From: Mycobacterium sp. 852002-51971_SCH5477799-a
Lineage (GTDB): Bacteria; Actinomycetota; Actinomycetes; Mycobacteriales; Mycobacteriaceae
Direction: 5' to 3'
Assembly: GCF_001667145.1 (NCBI RefSeq)
Contig: NZ_LZIF01000053.1
Location: 1-63,146 of the forward strand
Length of the DNA: 63,146 nucleotides
Below the pieces are notes generated by a model. That model was not told the origin of the DNA and did not search any database. It worked only from the letters and a program-made list of their open reading frames with translations. Of the stretch, positions 31,018 to 43,219 are shown in pieces (the first letter of the stretch is position 1; every line of letters starts with the position of its first letter). A program made the translations under genes and the position numbers.

Positions 31018-31494
31018 CTAAGCGGTCAGCGGCAGCGGGCCCGTGTCGGCGGACTCGGCGTCATCGGCCTCAGCGTCCTCACCAGCGGCGTCGGACGCAT
31101 CAGCTGGCGGTGTGGCGGCCTCCGTGGTCGGACCGGTGTAACCGGGCTTCTCGATGCGCACGATCGCGCGCGACACATCGGGCCCGACAGCGGTGGCGCG
31201 CATCTCCAGCGAAGACCGGCGGTTGCCGTCACGGTCCTCGTACTCGCTGGTGTATACGTGGCCCACCACGATCACCGGTGCGCCCTTGCCCAATGCGGCA
31301 CCCACGCCCGTGACCAGCTTGCCCCAGCAGTTGACGTTGATGAAGAGCGAATTGCCGGGCTCCCAGCCGCCGTCGGCAGTGCGCCGCCGGGAATTGCTGG
31401 CGACGCGGAACTTGATGACCTCCTGGGTGCCGACCTGTCGACGTTCGGGGTTGTTGACGATGTGACCGACGACGGTAAGCGGAGTTTCGAACAT
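31018..31494 (-). CDS. ssbB: Second single-stranded DNA-binding protein SsbB
   Basis: A 158-aa OB-fold protein. From the ATG at 31494 (MFETPLTVVGHIVNNPE, GAAGGGA site) it shows the SSB core: FRVASNSRRR, FINVNCWGKLV, APVIVVGHVYTSEYEDRDGNRR. The C-terminal tail is acidic (EDAEADDAESADTG) but lacks the usual DDIPF tip, as in the actinobacterial paralogue SsbB rather than the main Ssb. It lies upstream of ettA (78 bases) in the same direction. Orthologue of Rv2478c. Confidence 0.88.
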   Translation of the reverse strand: MFETPLTVVGHIVNNPERRQVGTQEVIKFRVASNSRRRTADGGWEPGNSLFINVNCWGKLVTGVGAALGKGAPVIVVGHVYTSEYEDRDGNRRSSLEMRATAVGPDVSRAIVRIEKPGYTGPTTEAATPPADASDAAGEDAEADDAESADTGPLPLTA

Positions 31495-31614
31495 GGGCTG
31501 ATCCCTTCTCGATTGCATTGGCTATGGCTGCCAGTAGGCCCGGCGCCACCGACGAATGCTGCGGGGAACGGCCCGGAGATCGGCCGTCGCTGTGGATGAA
31601 AGCGGAACTGTGGA

Positions 31615-33669
31615 TCAGTCGGGATCGGCCGGGCCGGATCGCTTGGGCTTCTCGCCCTGCGCCAGCTGCGCCAGCATCGCGTTGTAGGCCACCAGCTCGG
31701 CGTCGTCGTCGCGCTCGGCGGCCCGGTCCAACCGCGTGGCGGTGCGCCGGTCGCTGCGCGCCCACTGGATGAGCAACGCGAGCATGACGATCACAAGGGG
31801 AAATTCCCCCGCTGCCCAGGCGATGCCCCCGCCCAGTCGCTGATCGCCCAGCAGGTCGGTGTGCCAGCTCAGGCCCAGCGAACGGTAGTAGTCGGCGCCG
31901 AGCACCTTCTTGGTGCCCATCAGCACCACCCCAAAAAAGGCGTGCAGCGGCAGCGAGGCGAACACCACGGCCACCTTTGCCAGCGGCGGGATCGGTCGCG
32001 GCGTCGGGTCGACCCCGATCACCACCCAATAGAACAGATAGCCGCTCAGCAGGAAGTGCACGTTCATCGCCAAGTGCCCGGCGTGGCTGCTCGCGGTGGT
32101 GTCGAAAAGGTTCGACAGATATAGCCCGTAGAACCCGGCGACGAACAGCACGGTGGCCACCACCGGGTTGGTGAGGAACCGGGAGAAGCGGCTGTGCAGC
32201 GCGGCCAACAGCCATTCCCGCATGCCCGGCGGATCGTCACGGCCGGCCGCGGGCAGCGCCCGCAACCCCAGGGTGACCGGCGCGCCGAGCACCAGCAGGA
32301 TCGGGATCAGCATCGACAGGCACATGTGGACCACCATGTGCATGCTGAACATCGCCGGCATGTAGCGGCCGACACCCGACGACGTCGCGAACAGCAACAC
32401 CAGGCAGCCGAGCAGCCACGAAAAAGTCCGGCCCGGCGGCCACTTGTCGCCGCGGCGGCGCAGCCGCACCAACGCGGCCACATACAGCGCTGCGAAGACG
32501 ACGGCCGCAGAACCGAAAATCAGGTCGAAGCGCCAGTCGAACAGGATGCGCGCCACCGTGGGCGGCCCGTCGAAGTCGTATCCGATCTCGGCTTCGGGAA
32601 TCGACGGCAACCGGGCCGGGGGTGGTGGCGGCGGGGTGCGGCCCAGCCCGACGGCGATGCCGAAGGTGAGGCCGAAGATGGCGGCCTCGATCAACGTCAG
32701 CCGCAGCAGCGCGCCACGCCCGTGACTCGGATCCGCTTGCAGCGCGGCCACACTCACGCGACGCTGGCGCCAGCCCAGCACCCCCAGCAGGCACAGCGCG
32801 ACGAACTTGGCGGTCACCAGCCGGCCATAGTCGGTGCTGAACAGGTCGGACGGCTGGACCCGGACCAGGGCGTTGACCAGTCCACTGCCCGCCATCGCGA
32901 CCCAACACCACAGCGCGATCATCGAGAAACGCCGGGCGGCCAGCCCGAGGTGATCACCGCCGCGCAGCGCGTGGGCAAGCAGGGCGAGCAGGCCGCCGGC
33001 CCACAGGCTGGCGGCGACCAGGTGGATCAGCAGGCCATTGGTGGCCAGGTCGTGCGAACCGCCGGCCGACGAATGACCGGTCAGCCCCAGCGGAATCAAC
33101 GTCACCACCGAGGCGGCGACCAGCACGGGGGTCCACGACCAGCGCAGCACCGACAGGCTCGCCAGCGTGATCACCGCGGCGAGGATCGCGGTCCAGCGCC
33201 ACGCGGAGGCGTTGCTGATCAGACCCGCCAGCGACCACATCCGCGTCGGGCTGATGTCGGCGACGGGATGACCGGACACGTCGGAGATGGTCAGCGGGAC
33301 GAGGACGGCGGCGCACACCGCCCACACCCCCGACGCCACCGTCCCGAGCCGAAGGGCCCGATAGCCGCCGGCGTCGAGGACACCGTTGCGCTGTGGCGGC
33401 ACCAGAAATGCTGCAAACAGAAAGGACCCGACCGCCAGCACCGCGGCGATCTCACCCGCCGCCCGGACGAAGGGCAGCCCCAGCGTGGTCACCTGACCCG
33501 GATCGGGTAGGCCCGTCACGGTCAGCGCGCTGGCCAACGAGAGCGTCCCGATGCCCGCGGCCGTGCAGCCCGCCAGCACGGCCACCCCGACCAGGACCGG
33601 CCACACCAGCGTGCGGCGCTGGGCAGAGGCCTTGGTCGAGGCCGTGCCGGCCGGCGGGGCGACGGTCAT
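31615..33669 (-). CDS. CopD/CtaG fusion membrane protein, probable copper handling for cytochrome oxidase
   Basis: A 684-aa polytopic membrane protein. The N-terminal half (to about residue 330) has helices resembling CopD copper-resistance proteins, with HSSAGGSHD and a LLIHLVAASLWAGGLLAL helix. The C-terminal half matches the Caa3_CtaG family (MFSMHMVVHMCLSMLIPILL, NVHFLLSGYLFYW), rich in Met and His that could bind Cu. A proline-rich linker (PPPPPPARLP) joins them. Family knowledge suggests copper delivery for cytochrome c oxidase assembly. I chose the ATG at 33669 (MTVAPPAGTA). M. tuberculosis has a similar protein elsewhere (Rv0102), so its place next to plsB2 is a lineage difference, or a paralogue. 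Confidence 0.85.
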   Translation of the reverse strand: MTVAPPAGTASTKASAQRRTLVWPVLVGVAVLAGCTAAGIGTLSLASALTVTGLPDPGQVTTLGLPFVRAAGEIAAVLAVGSFLFAAFLVPPQRNGVLDAGGYRALRLGTVASGVWAVCAAVLVPLTISDVSGHPVADISPTRMWSLAGLISNASAWRWTAILAAVITLASLSVLRWSWTPVLVAASVVTLIPLGLTGHSSAGGSHDLATNGLLIHLVAASLWAGGLLALLAHALRGGDHLGLAARRFSMIALWCWVAMAGSGLVNALVRVQPSDLFSTDYGRLVTAKFVALCLLGVLGWRQRRVSVAALQADPSHGRGALLRLTLIEAAIFGLTFGIAVGLGRTPPPPPPARLPSIPEAEIGYDFDGPPTVARILFDWRFDLIFGSAAVVFAALYVAALVRLRRRGDKWPPGRTFSWLLGCLVLLFATSSGVGRYMPAMFSMHMVVHMCLSMLIPILLVLGAPVTLGLRALPAAGRDDPPGMREWLLAALHSRFSRFLTNPVVATVLFVAGFYGLYLSNLFDTTASSHAGHLAMNVHFLLSGYLFYWVVIGVDPTPRPIPPLAKVAVVFASLPLHAFFGVVLMGTKKVLGADYYRSLGLSWHTDLLGDQRLGGGIAWAAGEFPLVIVMLALLIQWARSDRRTATRLDRAAERDDDAELVAYNAMLAQLAQGEKPKRSGPADPD

Positions 33670-33696
33670 CTGTCCAGGGTATGGGCGGACCACCGG

Positions 33697-36047
33697 CTAC
33701 CGGGTCTGGCTGTCCAGAAGGTCCTGACGCGCCTTGTCCTCCCGGGCGACGAACTGATCACGCGCGATCTGCCCGACGTATCTGAAGTCATGCAGGATGT
33801 CGCGCAGCTCTTTCAGGAAGGCGCCTCGCCTTTCCGCCAGGTCTGGGGCGGGCGCGATCAAGTCCTGGTCGTCGACGACCTGGCGGGCGGTGGCGAACAA
33901 CAGCGTCGACACCGATTCGCTGCTGCGAACCCGGGTCTGCGCCACGTACTGCCTGCCGACGCCCAGCGCCAAGGCGGTCAGTTCCTTGTGTCCGATGTCC
34001 GCCGGTGCGTCACACAGCACGTCGGCGACGATCTCATAGGCCTCGAAGAACACCCGCAGCATCGCTTCCGCCATCAGCGGACGCATCGAGAACAACAGCG
34101 AGCGGATCTCGTCACCCCCGGCGGCGACGTGAGCTTCCCAATTGTTGTGCCACGCCATCTCTTCGGCGATGTTGTCCCGGAAGGTCGCCGAGTCCGCGAA
34201 ATAGAAGTCGAACTTCAGCAGATCGCGCAGCCGCATTGCCTGGCCCCAGAAGGCCTCCATGCGGTCGCCGTCGGCGTGGCGGGCGTGTGCCAGCGCAAGC
34301 TCGACGATCGACGTTTCCAGGAAGGCGTGGATCACAGAGTTGCGGTAGAAGGCCGCGGCGTGCTGTTCTTCGGGCGCGATGCGCCACACCGGTTCCCGGC
34401 CGCCGTCGACCCGGGTGATGGGGTGACCGTGGGACAGTGCATCGACCGCCGCGCGCACCCCGTCGCGCCTGCGCAACCGCAACGCGCTGGTCGACATCGG
34501 GTCTTGTTTGCGTTCCAGGTAATCCAGGGAGTCCTGCAGGGTGTGGTGCAGCTGACCGAGCGTCAAAGCCGCACCGCGGGTGGTCAGCAACAGTGCGCAG
34601 ACCAGGCCCGTTGCCGTCACCGGCGTCGCTTGCAGTATTCGCCAGGCGACCTCGAACGACATCTTCTGCAGCGCTAGACGTTTGGCGTCCGGGTCATGGG
34701 ACATTGGGCCGTGCGGAGCGCCCAGGTACTGGCGCATCGACACGGCTTCGGGGAACCGGACGTAGATCTTGCCGTAGTTGCGTTCACCCTGCGCGCGGAT
34801 GAAGTTGTACAGCCAGCCCACGCCTTCGGAAGTCTTTTCACCGCCGCGGGCGTAGGCGGCGTATTCGGCGGTCTCGTGCAGCTGGTCGAAGCTGATCGAG
34901 ACCGGTTGCAGCAGAATATCTTCGCTGCGGCCGTCCAGGTAGGCGTCCGCCACGTAGGCCAGCAGGCCGAGTTTGGGTGGCAGCATCTTCCCGGTTCGCG
35001 AGCGGGTGCCCTCGATGGACCAACTCAGATTGAACCGCTTCTCGACGATATAACCGACGTATTCGCGCAGCACATACTTGTAGAGCTGGTCGTTGCCGAT
35101 ATTGCGGCGGATGAAGATGACACCGGAACGCCGTAGCAACGGCCCCATCGCTCCGAACGACAAATTGATGCCGGCGAACACGTGCACCGGCGGTAACCGG
35201 TTCTCCTGCATGGCAACCGGCACCACGGCGCCGTCGATGTAGGAGCGGTGGGAGAACAACAACACCGCCGGGTGAGCTTCCAGGCCGGCCCGCATTGCCG
35301 CAACCTGAAAGCCGTCGTAGTCGATCTCGGGATCGAACCCGCGGCTGAGCATTCTGCCGAGAACCCCGACGAGGTCGACCGATGCCCTGCTCCACCCGGT
35401 GGCGAGTTCGTCGAGCATCTTTCCGGCTTCGTCGACGGTCGCGCCGGGGATTTTGGCCAGGCCGGCACGAAACCGGTTGGACGCCAGTATTTCCGGCTTC
35501 ACCAACCGCGGCGACTTGTACTGCGGTCCGAGGATTCGGTACTCGACGCGTTCCATCGCCAAGATGGCGCGGCGGATCACGAATTGGGCGAAGTCGTTCT
35601 TGTCTTCTCCGACCGTTGTGTCGCGCCACTGCCGGCGCAGTTCGGAGACGGTGGCCGCCTCACCGGCCACCACCCGTGCGCGCTGGGGAGCGCTCCGCAC
35701 TATCTGTTCTTGCTGACGGTGGTTGGGGTGGTAGGGATCCCGGCCGGGGAGCAGCCCGGCCAGTTTGGCGAGACGGCCGCGATCGGGCTCCGGCAGCCAG
35801 AACACTCGCACCGGCACGATCGAGCGGTCCTGTCCGGATTCGAGCTGTTCGGCCAGGGCATGCATCGCTTCCGGCGGCGCGTCGAGCGCCGGCAGCTTCA
35901 CCAAGCCGAAATCCGCTCCGGGATGGTCGGCGCGCTGGTGATCCAGCCACGCCGTCACCAGTTCCGTCTCGACCGGCGAGGCCATCGACGCCAATACCAG
36001 CGAGTCTCTTCCGGTAAGAACCGCGCTGCTATCTGCAGCCGGTTCGG

Positions 36048-36051
<4 letters not shown>
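33697..36051 (-). CDS. plsB2: Glycerol-3-phosphate 1-O-acyltransferase PlsB2
   Basis: Acylates sn-glycerol-3-phosphate at position 1, the first step of phospholipid and triacylglycerol synthesis, at the inner membrane face. The 784-aa protein has the acyltransferase box FSHRSYIDG (HxxxxD variant HRSYID), [23 protein letters not shown] and [12 protein letters not shown] (EGTRSR phosphate site). The GTG start overlaps the plsC stop by 4 nt, so plsC-plsB2 are coupled. Orthologue of Rv2482c. Confidence 0.95.
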
Positions 36052-37885
<1,834 letters not shown>

Positions 37886-37889
<4 letters not shown>

Positions 37890-39361
37890 GAGCCCGCCAC
37901 CGATCGAGACGACACGGCCGGCTCGGTGAACGAGGCGGGCACCGCTTGCGGTGGTGGGTCGCCTGCCAGTGCCAGGATCTCGTCGAAACCTTCCAGCAGG
38001 CACTGAGCGAACAACGAATCGTTTCGCACCGAGGCCCTGTCGTAGCGCACGGTGATGGTGCACCACCCGCCCCGCGAAATCAGCACAACCATCATCGCCA
38101 CACCGGGCAGTGGTCCGATACCGTACTGGCGCAAGACCTTTGCGCCGGCGATGTAGGTGTCCCCAGGGAAGGCCGGCACATTGCTGGCCTGCACGTCGGA
38201 GCCGATCACCGAGCCGGTGATCCCTTCCAGCACCGCGGTCGGCAAGACGCTGAGCACCGGCGCCATCGAACCGACGATGTTCATCGCGGGCTCGTCGCGG
38301 CGCTGCGTCATCTGCGCGCGAATCTTCTTCATCCGGGAAACGGGGTCGGCGGTGCCGATCGGCGCCGCCAGGTTGACGCCGGTGAATCGGTTGCCGCCGG
38401 CCGTATCCGCTTCGGCCCGCAGGTTGACCGGCACCGCCATTGGCAGCGTGCTGATCGGCACGCCGAACGCCTCGTGGTAACGGCGCAAGGCGCCACACAG
38501 CCCGGCGAGGTAGGCGTCGTTGATCGACCCGCCGCCGGCTTTCGCGGCTTTGTGCAAGTCGGCCAGCGGAATATCGATCGCCTCGCTGCGGGTTACCAGG
38601 CTGCGCCGACGCAGCAGCGGCGACGGCTCGGCGGCCCGGTTGAGCACCCTCATGCCCGACATGGCGTACCCAACGATGCCCGAAACGGTGGCCGTCGGTT
38701 CCAACACGGCCCGCCCGGCCGCCGATACCGCGCCGGACAGCGCACTCACGACGCCGCCGACAACGGCGAAGGGCAGGTGGTTAATGCCCTGGCGCATCAG
38801 ATCATTGGATGTCAGGTCTTGCGGGACGGGCAGCGGCAGGTTCGGCCTGGGCGGTGGATTGCGTTCGAGGTCATAGATCTCGGCGAACATCTGGACCCCG
38901 CCGACACCGTCGGTGACGGCGTGGCTGACGTGCAGCAGCGCCGCGGCCTTTCCGTCGGCCAGACCGGTGACCAGAGTGGCCGTCCACAGCGGACGCGAAA
39001 TGTCCATCGGCGACTGCAGGATGAGCTCGGCGAGGTCGAATACCTCACGCAGCGTGCCGGGTTCGGACACCCGCACCCGGCGCACGTGGAAATCCAGGTT
39101 GAAATCGGGATCTACCACCCAGCGCGGCGCCGCCGTAGGCAAGGTCGGCACGACGACCTTTTGCCGCAGCCGCAGCACCCGCCGGGACGCGCTTTCGAAA
39201 CGGGTGCGGAACTGTTCCCAGTCCGGTGTGTTGTCCAGGAGCTCCAGCGCCATGAGTCCCGACCGGGTGCGAGGGTTTGCCTCTCCCCTGTGCAGCAGGT
39301 AGTCGACCGGTCCGAGCTCGTCGGACAACTTGATCGCCTCGACGGCCTCAGCCATGGTCAT
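37886..39361 (-). CDS. WS/DGAT-family O-acyltransferase (Rv2484c family)
   Basis: Wax ester/diacylglycerol acyltransferase-like enzyme of 491 aa, expected to make triacylglycerol or wax esters from diacylglycerol or alcohol plus acyl-CoA. It begins MTMAEAVEAIKLSDELGPVD. The catalytic motif, normally HHxxxDG, reads HVSHAVTDG near residue 140: the essential second His and the Asp are kept but the first His is Ser. The later conserved blocks NDAYLAGLCGALRRY and NVPAFPGDTYIAGA are present. It is first of a three-gene coupled set (with plsC and plsB2) for glycerolipid synthesis. Confidence 0.9.
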
Positions 39362-39492
39362 CAGCTCGACGCGCCAACCGTGTCACCGTCGATCAAGCCT
39401 CCTGCCTTGGACCCAACCAACCCCAATGGTCTACCCAACGCTAGTCGGGTTACCGCCCTGGTGAAAGGAGCGGCGGTTACTGGGGCGCGGGC

Positions 39493-40740
39493 TCAGCCGG
39501 CCGAAGTGGCCGACAAGGGCAGCGAATCCAGCAGCGCGCTGACGCGCCGCCCGTAGACGACACCGAGGAAATCGGCGACCGCATCAGCGGCCAGCCGCGA
39601 TCGGACCGTCGGCGTGATGTCGAAAGCGTGGTGGGCGTTGCCGAGTTCAGCGTGGGCCACCGTGGCCGCGCCGGCCGCGCGCAACGCCGCGCAGAAGGCG
39701 CGGGCCTGGCCGCTGGGCACCAACTCGTCCTTCTCGCCGTGCAGTACGAAGAAGGGAGGCGCGTCGCTGTGCACGTAGGAAACCGGGGAGGCCGCCGTGA
39801 AGCGCTCCGGCTCGTCGGCGTAGCGGGCCTTCATCACGAATTGCTCGAGGAACGGCAGCATCAGTTCGTGCATGTTCTCGAAGTCGGTGAAGTCATAGAC
39901 GCCGTAGTAGGGCGCCACCGCTTGCACGGTGGTGTCGGCGTCTTCGAAGCCGGGTTGGAAGGCGGGGTTGTTCGGGGTGAGCCCCGCCAGGGAGGCCAGA
40001 TGTCCGCCCGCCGATCCGCCGGTGATCGCGATGAAGTCGGGGTCGCCGCCGTAGTCGGCGATGTTCTCCCGCACCCACGCGATTGCCCTTTTGACGTCGA
40101 TGAGGTGCGCAGGGAACGTGGCGCGCGGGCTTTTGCTGTAATCGATCGAGACGCAGATCCAGCCGAGTTGGACCATTCGGCTCATCAACGTGTAGGCCTG
40201 CGGACGCCGACCGTTCAGCGCCCACGCTCCGCCCGGCACCTGGATCAGCACCGGCGCCCGGCAGCCGGGCGCCAAATCATCGCGCCGCCAGACGTCGAGC
40301 AGGTTGTCGCGCGGACTCGGACCATAGGAGATGTCGGAAGTCTGGGCCGCGTAACGGCGGTGGGGACCGGGCCTGCTCAACAGGCGACCGCGCGGGGCGC
40401 ACAGGGCCCCGACGGCGGCCGGGTGGCATATTTGCTCGCGATACTCCGGTCCAAAGGACTCCTCGAGGGCGGCGGTTAGGGCTCGATCCGCCCGCTGGGC
40501 GGCCCACGCCGTGCCGACGCGGCCGACGGACGGATGGGCAACCCGCGACAGCGCGTGCCCGGTCACCACGTGGGGAGGGAACTCGGTGAACAGCCAGCCG
40601 GCGAAGCAGCCCAGAGCGAACGGCCCGCCGCGCAGCACCAGATTGCCCAGCTGATAGACATCGCGGGCGTCGGCCGCCAGGCGTGCCGCTTGGGCGCCCG
40701 CCCACGAGCGGTGTGAAGTCAAAGCACTGGCCACGCTCAT
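39493..40740 (-). CDS. lipQ: Alpha/beta-hydrolase esterase LipQ
   Basis: A 415-aa hormone-sensitive-lipase-type esterase. The oxyanion motif is a variant (QVPGGAW where the family has HGGxW). The nucleophile elbow is GGSAGGHLA (Ser about residue 245), and the catalytic Asp (HGEKDELVP) and His (NAHHAFD) are clear. The ATG at 40740 (MSVASALTS) is preferred over one ten codons earlier. An N-terminal hydrophobic stretch (LRGGPFALGCFAGWLF) may anchor it to the membrane. It probably hydrolyses short acyl esters; its location near plsB2/plsC and WS/DGAT suggests a role in lipid turnover. Orthologue of Rv2485c. Confidence 0.9.
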   Translation of the reverse strand: MSVASALTSHRSWAGAQAARLAADARDVYQLGNLVLRGGPFALGCFAGWLFTEFPPHVVTGHALSRVAHPSVGRVGTAWAAQRADRALTAALEESFGPEYREQICHPAAVGALCAPRGRLLSRPGPHRRYAAQTSDISYGPSPRDNLLDVWRRDDLAPGCRAPVLIQVPGGAWALNGRRPQAYTLMSRMVQLGWICVSIDYSKSPRATFPAHLIDVKRAIAWVRENIADYGGDPDFIAITGGSAGGHLASLAGLTPNNPAFQPGFEDADTTVQAVAPYYGVYDFTDFENMHELMLPFLEQFVMKARYADEPERFTAASPVSYVHSDAPPFFVLHGEKDELVPSGQARAFCAALRAAGAATVAHAELGNAHHAFDITPTVRSRLAADAVADFLGVVYGRRVSALLDSLPLSATSAG

Positions 40741-40926
40741 TGCAATGCCACCCCTCGACGTTATGCACACGCCTCGTTGCGGTTAACGGCCGATTGCCGG
40801 CAGATGTTGTACGTGTGTCGAGGGTCCCCACCATAACCGATAAATGCGGTGCCGGAAGGGTTTTCGCGCGCGTGGCGGCGGGAAATCGGGTCGGCGGGCG
40901 CGGTTGGATAGACTGACCTGCACATT

Positions 40927-41003
40927 GCCTCCGTAGCTCAGGTGGATAGAGCAAGGGCCTTCTAATCCCTAGGTCGCACGTTCGAGTCGTGCCGGGGGCA
41001 CCA
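40927..41003 (+). tRNA. tRNA-Arg (anticodon TCT)
   Basis: Begins GCCTCCGTAGCTCAGG, anticodon loop CTTCTAATC (TCT), T arm GCACG-TTCGAGT-CGTGC, acceptor closed by CGGGGGC, discriminator A and an encoded CCA. It borders the accessory islet at 41.0-42.4 kb and could have been an integration site. Confidence 0.95.
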
Positions 41004-41454
41004 TGTGGCGTGTCCTGTACGCCGTTGTTCGCATGAGGTGCTCCTAGCGTCGATGCCGATTGGGATGCCTTTTGGGCTGACATGAGCGTGCGCTGCGCAC
41101 CTTGACAGATCCTCAACGGATCCTTGATCGCCCCGCCGACGGGCTCGACCGCATTCCCGAACGGCTAGCGCGGGTGCCATCGAATTCGAAAGTCAACTCG
41201 TGTTGAGCGACAGGTGCCGGAGTGACGGATGAGGCAGCAGCGACTCCAAGCGGATGTTCAGTGGTGGAGGCGGCGCCAAGCTCCGGAGGGACCGGCACCC
41301 AGGCGACGGCCCGGCGCACAGTGACGCGCAGGTCAAGGCAATTTTCCGCCGTCGCGATCAGTGCAAAGCACTACCCGACACCACCGGTAATGCCATTTAG
41401 TTGGTGTTCGTACAGCCGGGTAACCGGGCAAAAGCCGAAGCCAATGTTAAAAGA
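41004..41454. other. Intergenic stretch after tRNA-Arg
   Basis: About 450 bases with no convincing gene. A + frame from 41222 (99 aa) and a - frame to 41319 are open but have random-looking compositions. It may be degraded remains of an integrated element; I did not find a clear direct repeat of the tRNA 3' end. Confidence 0.4.
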
Positions 41455-41607
41455 ATGCGGTTTAATAATCCCACACCGTTGTCAGACGAGCAGACGGCGC
41501 TTACGGCGAGAGCCTGGCTAGAGCGTCTTCTCTTCGAGAGGGTTGGCGATATATGGCGGCGAATGAATGGCAGCCGGTGGTGCGCGTCGGGGAGCCGACG
41601 TTCATAG
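41455..41607 (+). CDS. Possible small protein preceding the orphan gene
   Basis: A 50-aa frame from an ATG at 41455 begins MRFNNPTPLSDEQTALTARA and has an amphipathic helical middle (WLERLLFERVGDIWRR). It overlaps the next gene by 55 nt in another frame. Its upstream frame extends to 41401. The start signal is weak (AAAAG). It could be a real small gene, or the 5' part of a gene shifted out of frame with the next one. Confidence 0.3.
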   Translation: MRFNNPTPLSDEQTALTARAWLERLLFERVGDIWRRMNGSRWCASGSRRS

Positions 41608-41963
41608 CGGGCGTTGGCAATCGAATCAAAGTTGAAGTCAAGACCAGGGGTTGGTTGAGCCGCGACTGGCGCCGCTATTTCGGGGCGCAGATCTCTCAGC
41701 AGCAACTCGACGCCCGATACTCTTCCTATCCCTGTTGGGACGAAGTCCAGCGTATCGAGGGTTCCTGCGCAGAACACGAGGCGGAGCGATACATCGAAAT
41801 GATCGACGCTGCAATCCATTATGCGAACAATAAGTTGCGTAGCAATGCGCTGCCGCGCGCGATTTCGCATGGGACACGGATCGAGCGGCGGGGCTGTGCG
41901 GTGCGGGAGCGCCAAGCCGAACTCGATGAGCTGGCGAAGAAGCTAGCGAAACCCGAGCTGTAG
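41553..41963 (+). CDS. Orphan hypothetical protein in the tRNA-Arg islet
   Basis: A 136-aa protein of no family I recognise, starting at an ATG with GAGAGGG upstream. It opens MAANEWQPVVRVGEP, has a central WDEVQRIEGSCAEHEAERYI region and ends with charged helices (RERQAELDELAKKLAKPEL). It has no signal peptide or membrane segment. Composition is less GC-biased than the neighbours. With no counterpart known to me at this spot in M. tuberculosis, it looks accessory, possibly phage- or island-derived. Confidence 0.55.
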   Translation: MAANEWQPVVRVGEPTFIAGVGNRIKVEVKTRGWLSRDWRRYFGAQISQQQLDARYSSYPCWDEVQRIEGSCAEHEAERYIEMIDAAIHYANNKLRSNALPRAISHGTRIERRGCAVRERQAELDELAKKLAKPEL

Positions 41964-42409
41964 CGGATCGCGTAATTTTGGGCGCTCAACCGAGCCGGCA
42001 GTCAGCGTCGGTGCCCGGCCGTAGCGCCGGTGTCATGCGAACATTTTGGCACGTCGGCTGAGAGATTTGGCCGAAGATGCCAAACGTGGCAGATAACGTT
42101 TTGATAAATCCATTATTACTATTGCGTTCCAATATCCGTCGTGCGTTCCGCAAAGGTCTGCGCCTTCCCGCGGCAGGGCCAATGGCGCGTCGGGCGCAGG
42201 GCTAATGTCGTTCGGCCGATGCGGCAAGCCAATACCACGGTGGTCGATGCGGAATTCCCGCGTTGTGCTGCTGGTTTTGCTAATCACGCTTATACCGGCC
42301 CGGGCCGCGCATGCGCCGCGAAGTAGTCTTACCTCGCCCGTGGCGCTGCCGCCGATGAACGGTGTGGACGGGTCAATTCACAGCCAGAAAGCGAAGCCGG
42401 AGGTGCCCG
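41964..42409. other. Intergenic stretch before echA14
   Basis: No well-supported gene in about 445 bases. It includes an AT-rich stretch near 42080-42125 that may hold a promoter. A frame from 42247 begins with a signal-peptide-like sequence (MRNSRVVLLVLLITLIPARA) but runs out of frame into echA14, so I do not call it. Confidence 0.4.
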
Positions 42410-43180
42410 ATGGCCCAGTCCGAACCGATCCTTTTCGAGGTCACCAACCGCGTTGCGCTCATCACCGTCAACGACCCCGACCGGCGCAATGCGATAAGTG
42501 CCGAGTCGTCGGGGCAGCTGCGCGAGGCCGTCGAGCGGGCCGAAGCCGACGCCGATGTGCATGCCGTGGTGGTCACCGGGGCGGGCAAGGCATTCTGCGC
42601 GGGCGCCGACCTCAGCGCCCTCGGTGCTGCCGGCGGTGGAGCGGCCGAGACGGGCCTGAAAAAGCTCTATGACGGCTTCATGGCCGTCGGTAGTTGCCGA
42701 TTGCCCACCATTGCCGCTGTCAACGGCGCGGCGGTGGGCGCGGGCCTGAACTTGGCCCTGGCGGCCGATGTGCGCATCGCCGGACCCACCGCCGTGTTCG
42801 ACGCGCGATTCCAGAAGCTGGGGCTGCACCCCGGCGGAGGTGCGACGTGGATGCTGCAGCGGGCGGTCGGCCCGCAGGTCGCCCGCGCTGCCCTCTTGTT
42901 CGGTATGCGCTTCGACGCCGACGCCGCCGTGCGGCACGGCTTGGCGCTGACCGTGGCCGAAGATCCGGTCGCTGCGGCGCTGGAGCTTGCCGCCGGTCCG
43001 GCGGCGGCTCCGCGGGACGTGGTGCTGGCGACCAAGGCCACCATGCGCTCCACCGCCAGTCCCGGATCGCTGGACACCGAGCAGCATCAGTTCGCCATGC
43101 GTGCGGAGCTCGGTCCGCAATCCCATTCCATCCAATCGCCGGAATTCGCACAGCGTTTGGCCGCGGCGCAACGCAGGTAG
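42410..43180 (+). CDS. echA14: Enoyl-CoA hydratase/isomerase EchA14
   Basis: Crotonase-fold protein of 256 aa from the ATG at 42410, with GGAGGTG seven bases upstream. Motifs: [18 protein letters not shown], the oxyanion-hole loop AGADLSALG (near residue 65) and [20 protein letters not shown]. One of the two usual catalytic Glu positions is unclear, so the exact reaction (hydratase, isomerase or hydrolase) is uncertain. It is convergent with bkdC. Orthologue of Rv2486. Confidence 0.88.
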   Translation: MAQSEPILFEVTNRVALITVNDPDRRNAISAESSGQLREAVERAEADADVHAVVVTGAGKAFCAGADLSALGAAGGGAAETGLKKLYDGFMAVGSCRLPTIAAVNGAAVGAGLNLALAADVRIAGPTAVFDARFQKLGLHPGGGATWMLQRAVGPQVARAALLFGMRFDADAAVRHGLALTVAEDPVAAALELAAGPAAAPRDVVLATKATMRSTASPGSLDTEQHQFAMRAELGPQSHSIQSPEFAQRLAAAQRR

Positions 43181-43219
43181 GTAGTGGTGCCCCGCACGGG
43201 CGCACTCCCGACGCGAGAC

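Noticed and set aside
41397..41915. 172-aa antisense frame over the orphan gene
   Set aside because: The + strand frame has a better ribosome-binding site and a more natural composition.
42247..42672. Signal-peptide-like frame before echA14
   Set aside because: It has a good hydrophobic start but runs through echA14 in another frame for most of its length, and the remainder is Arg-rich shadow sequence.
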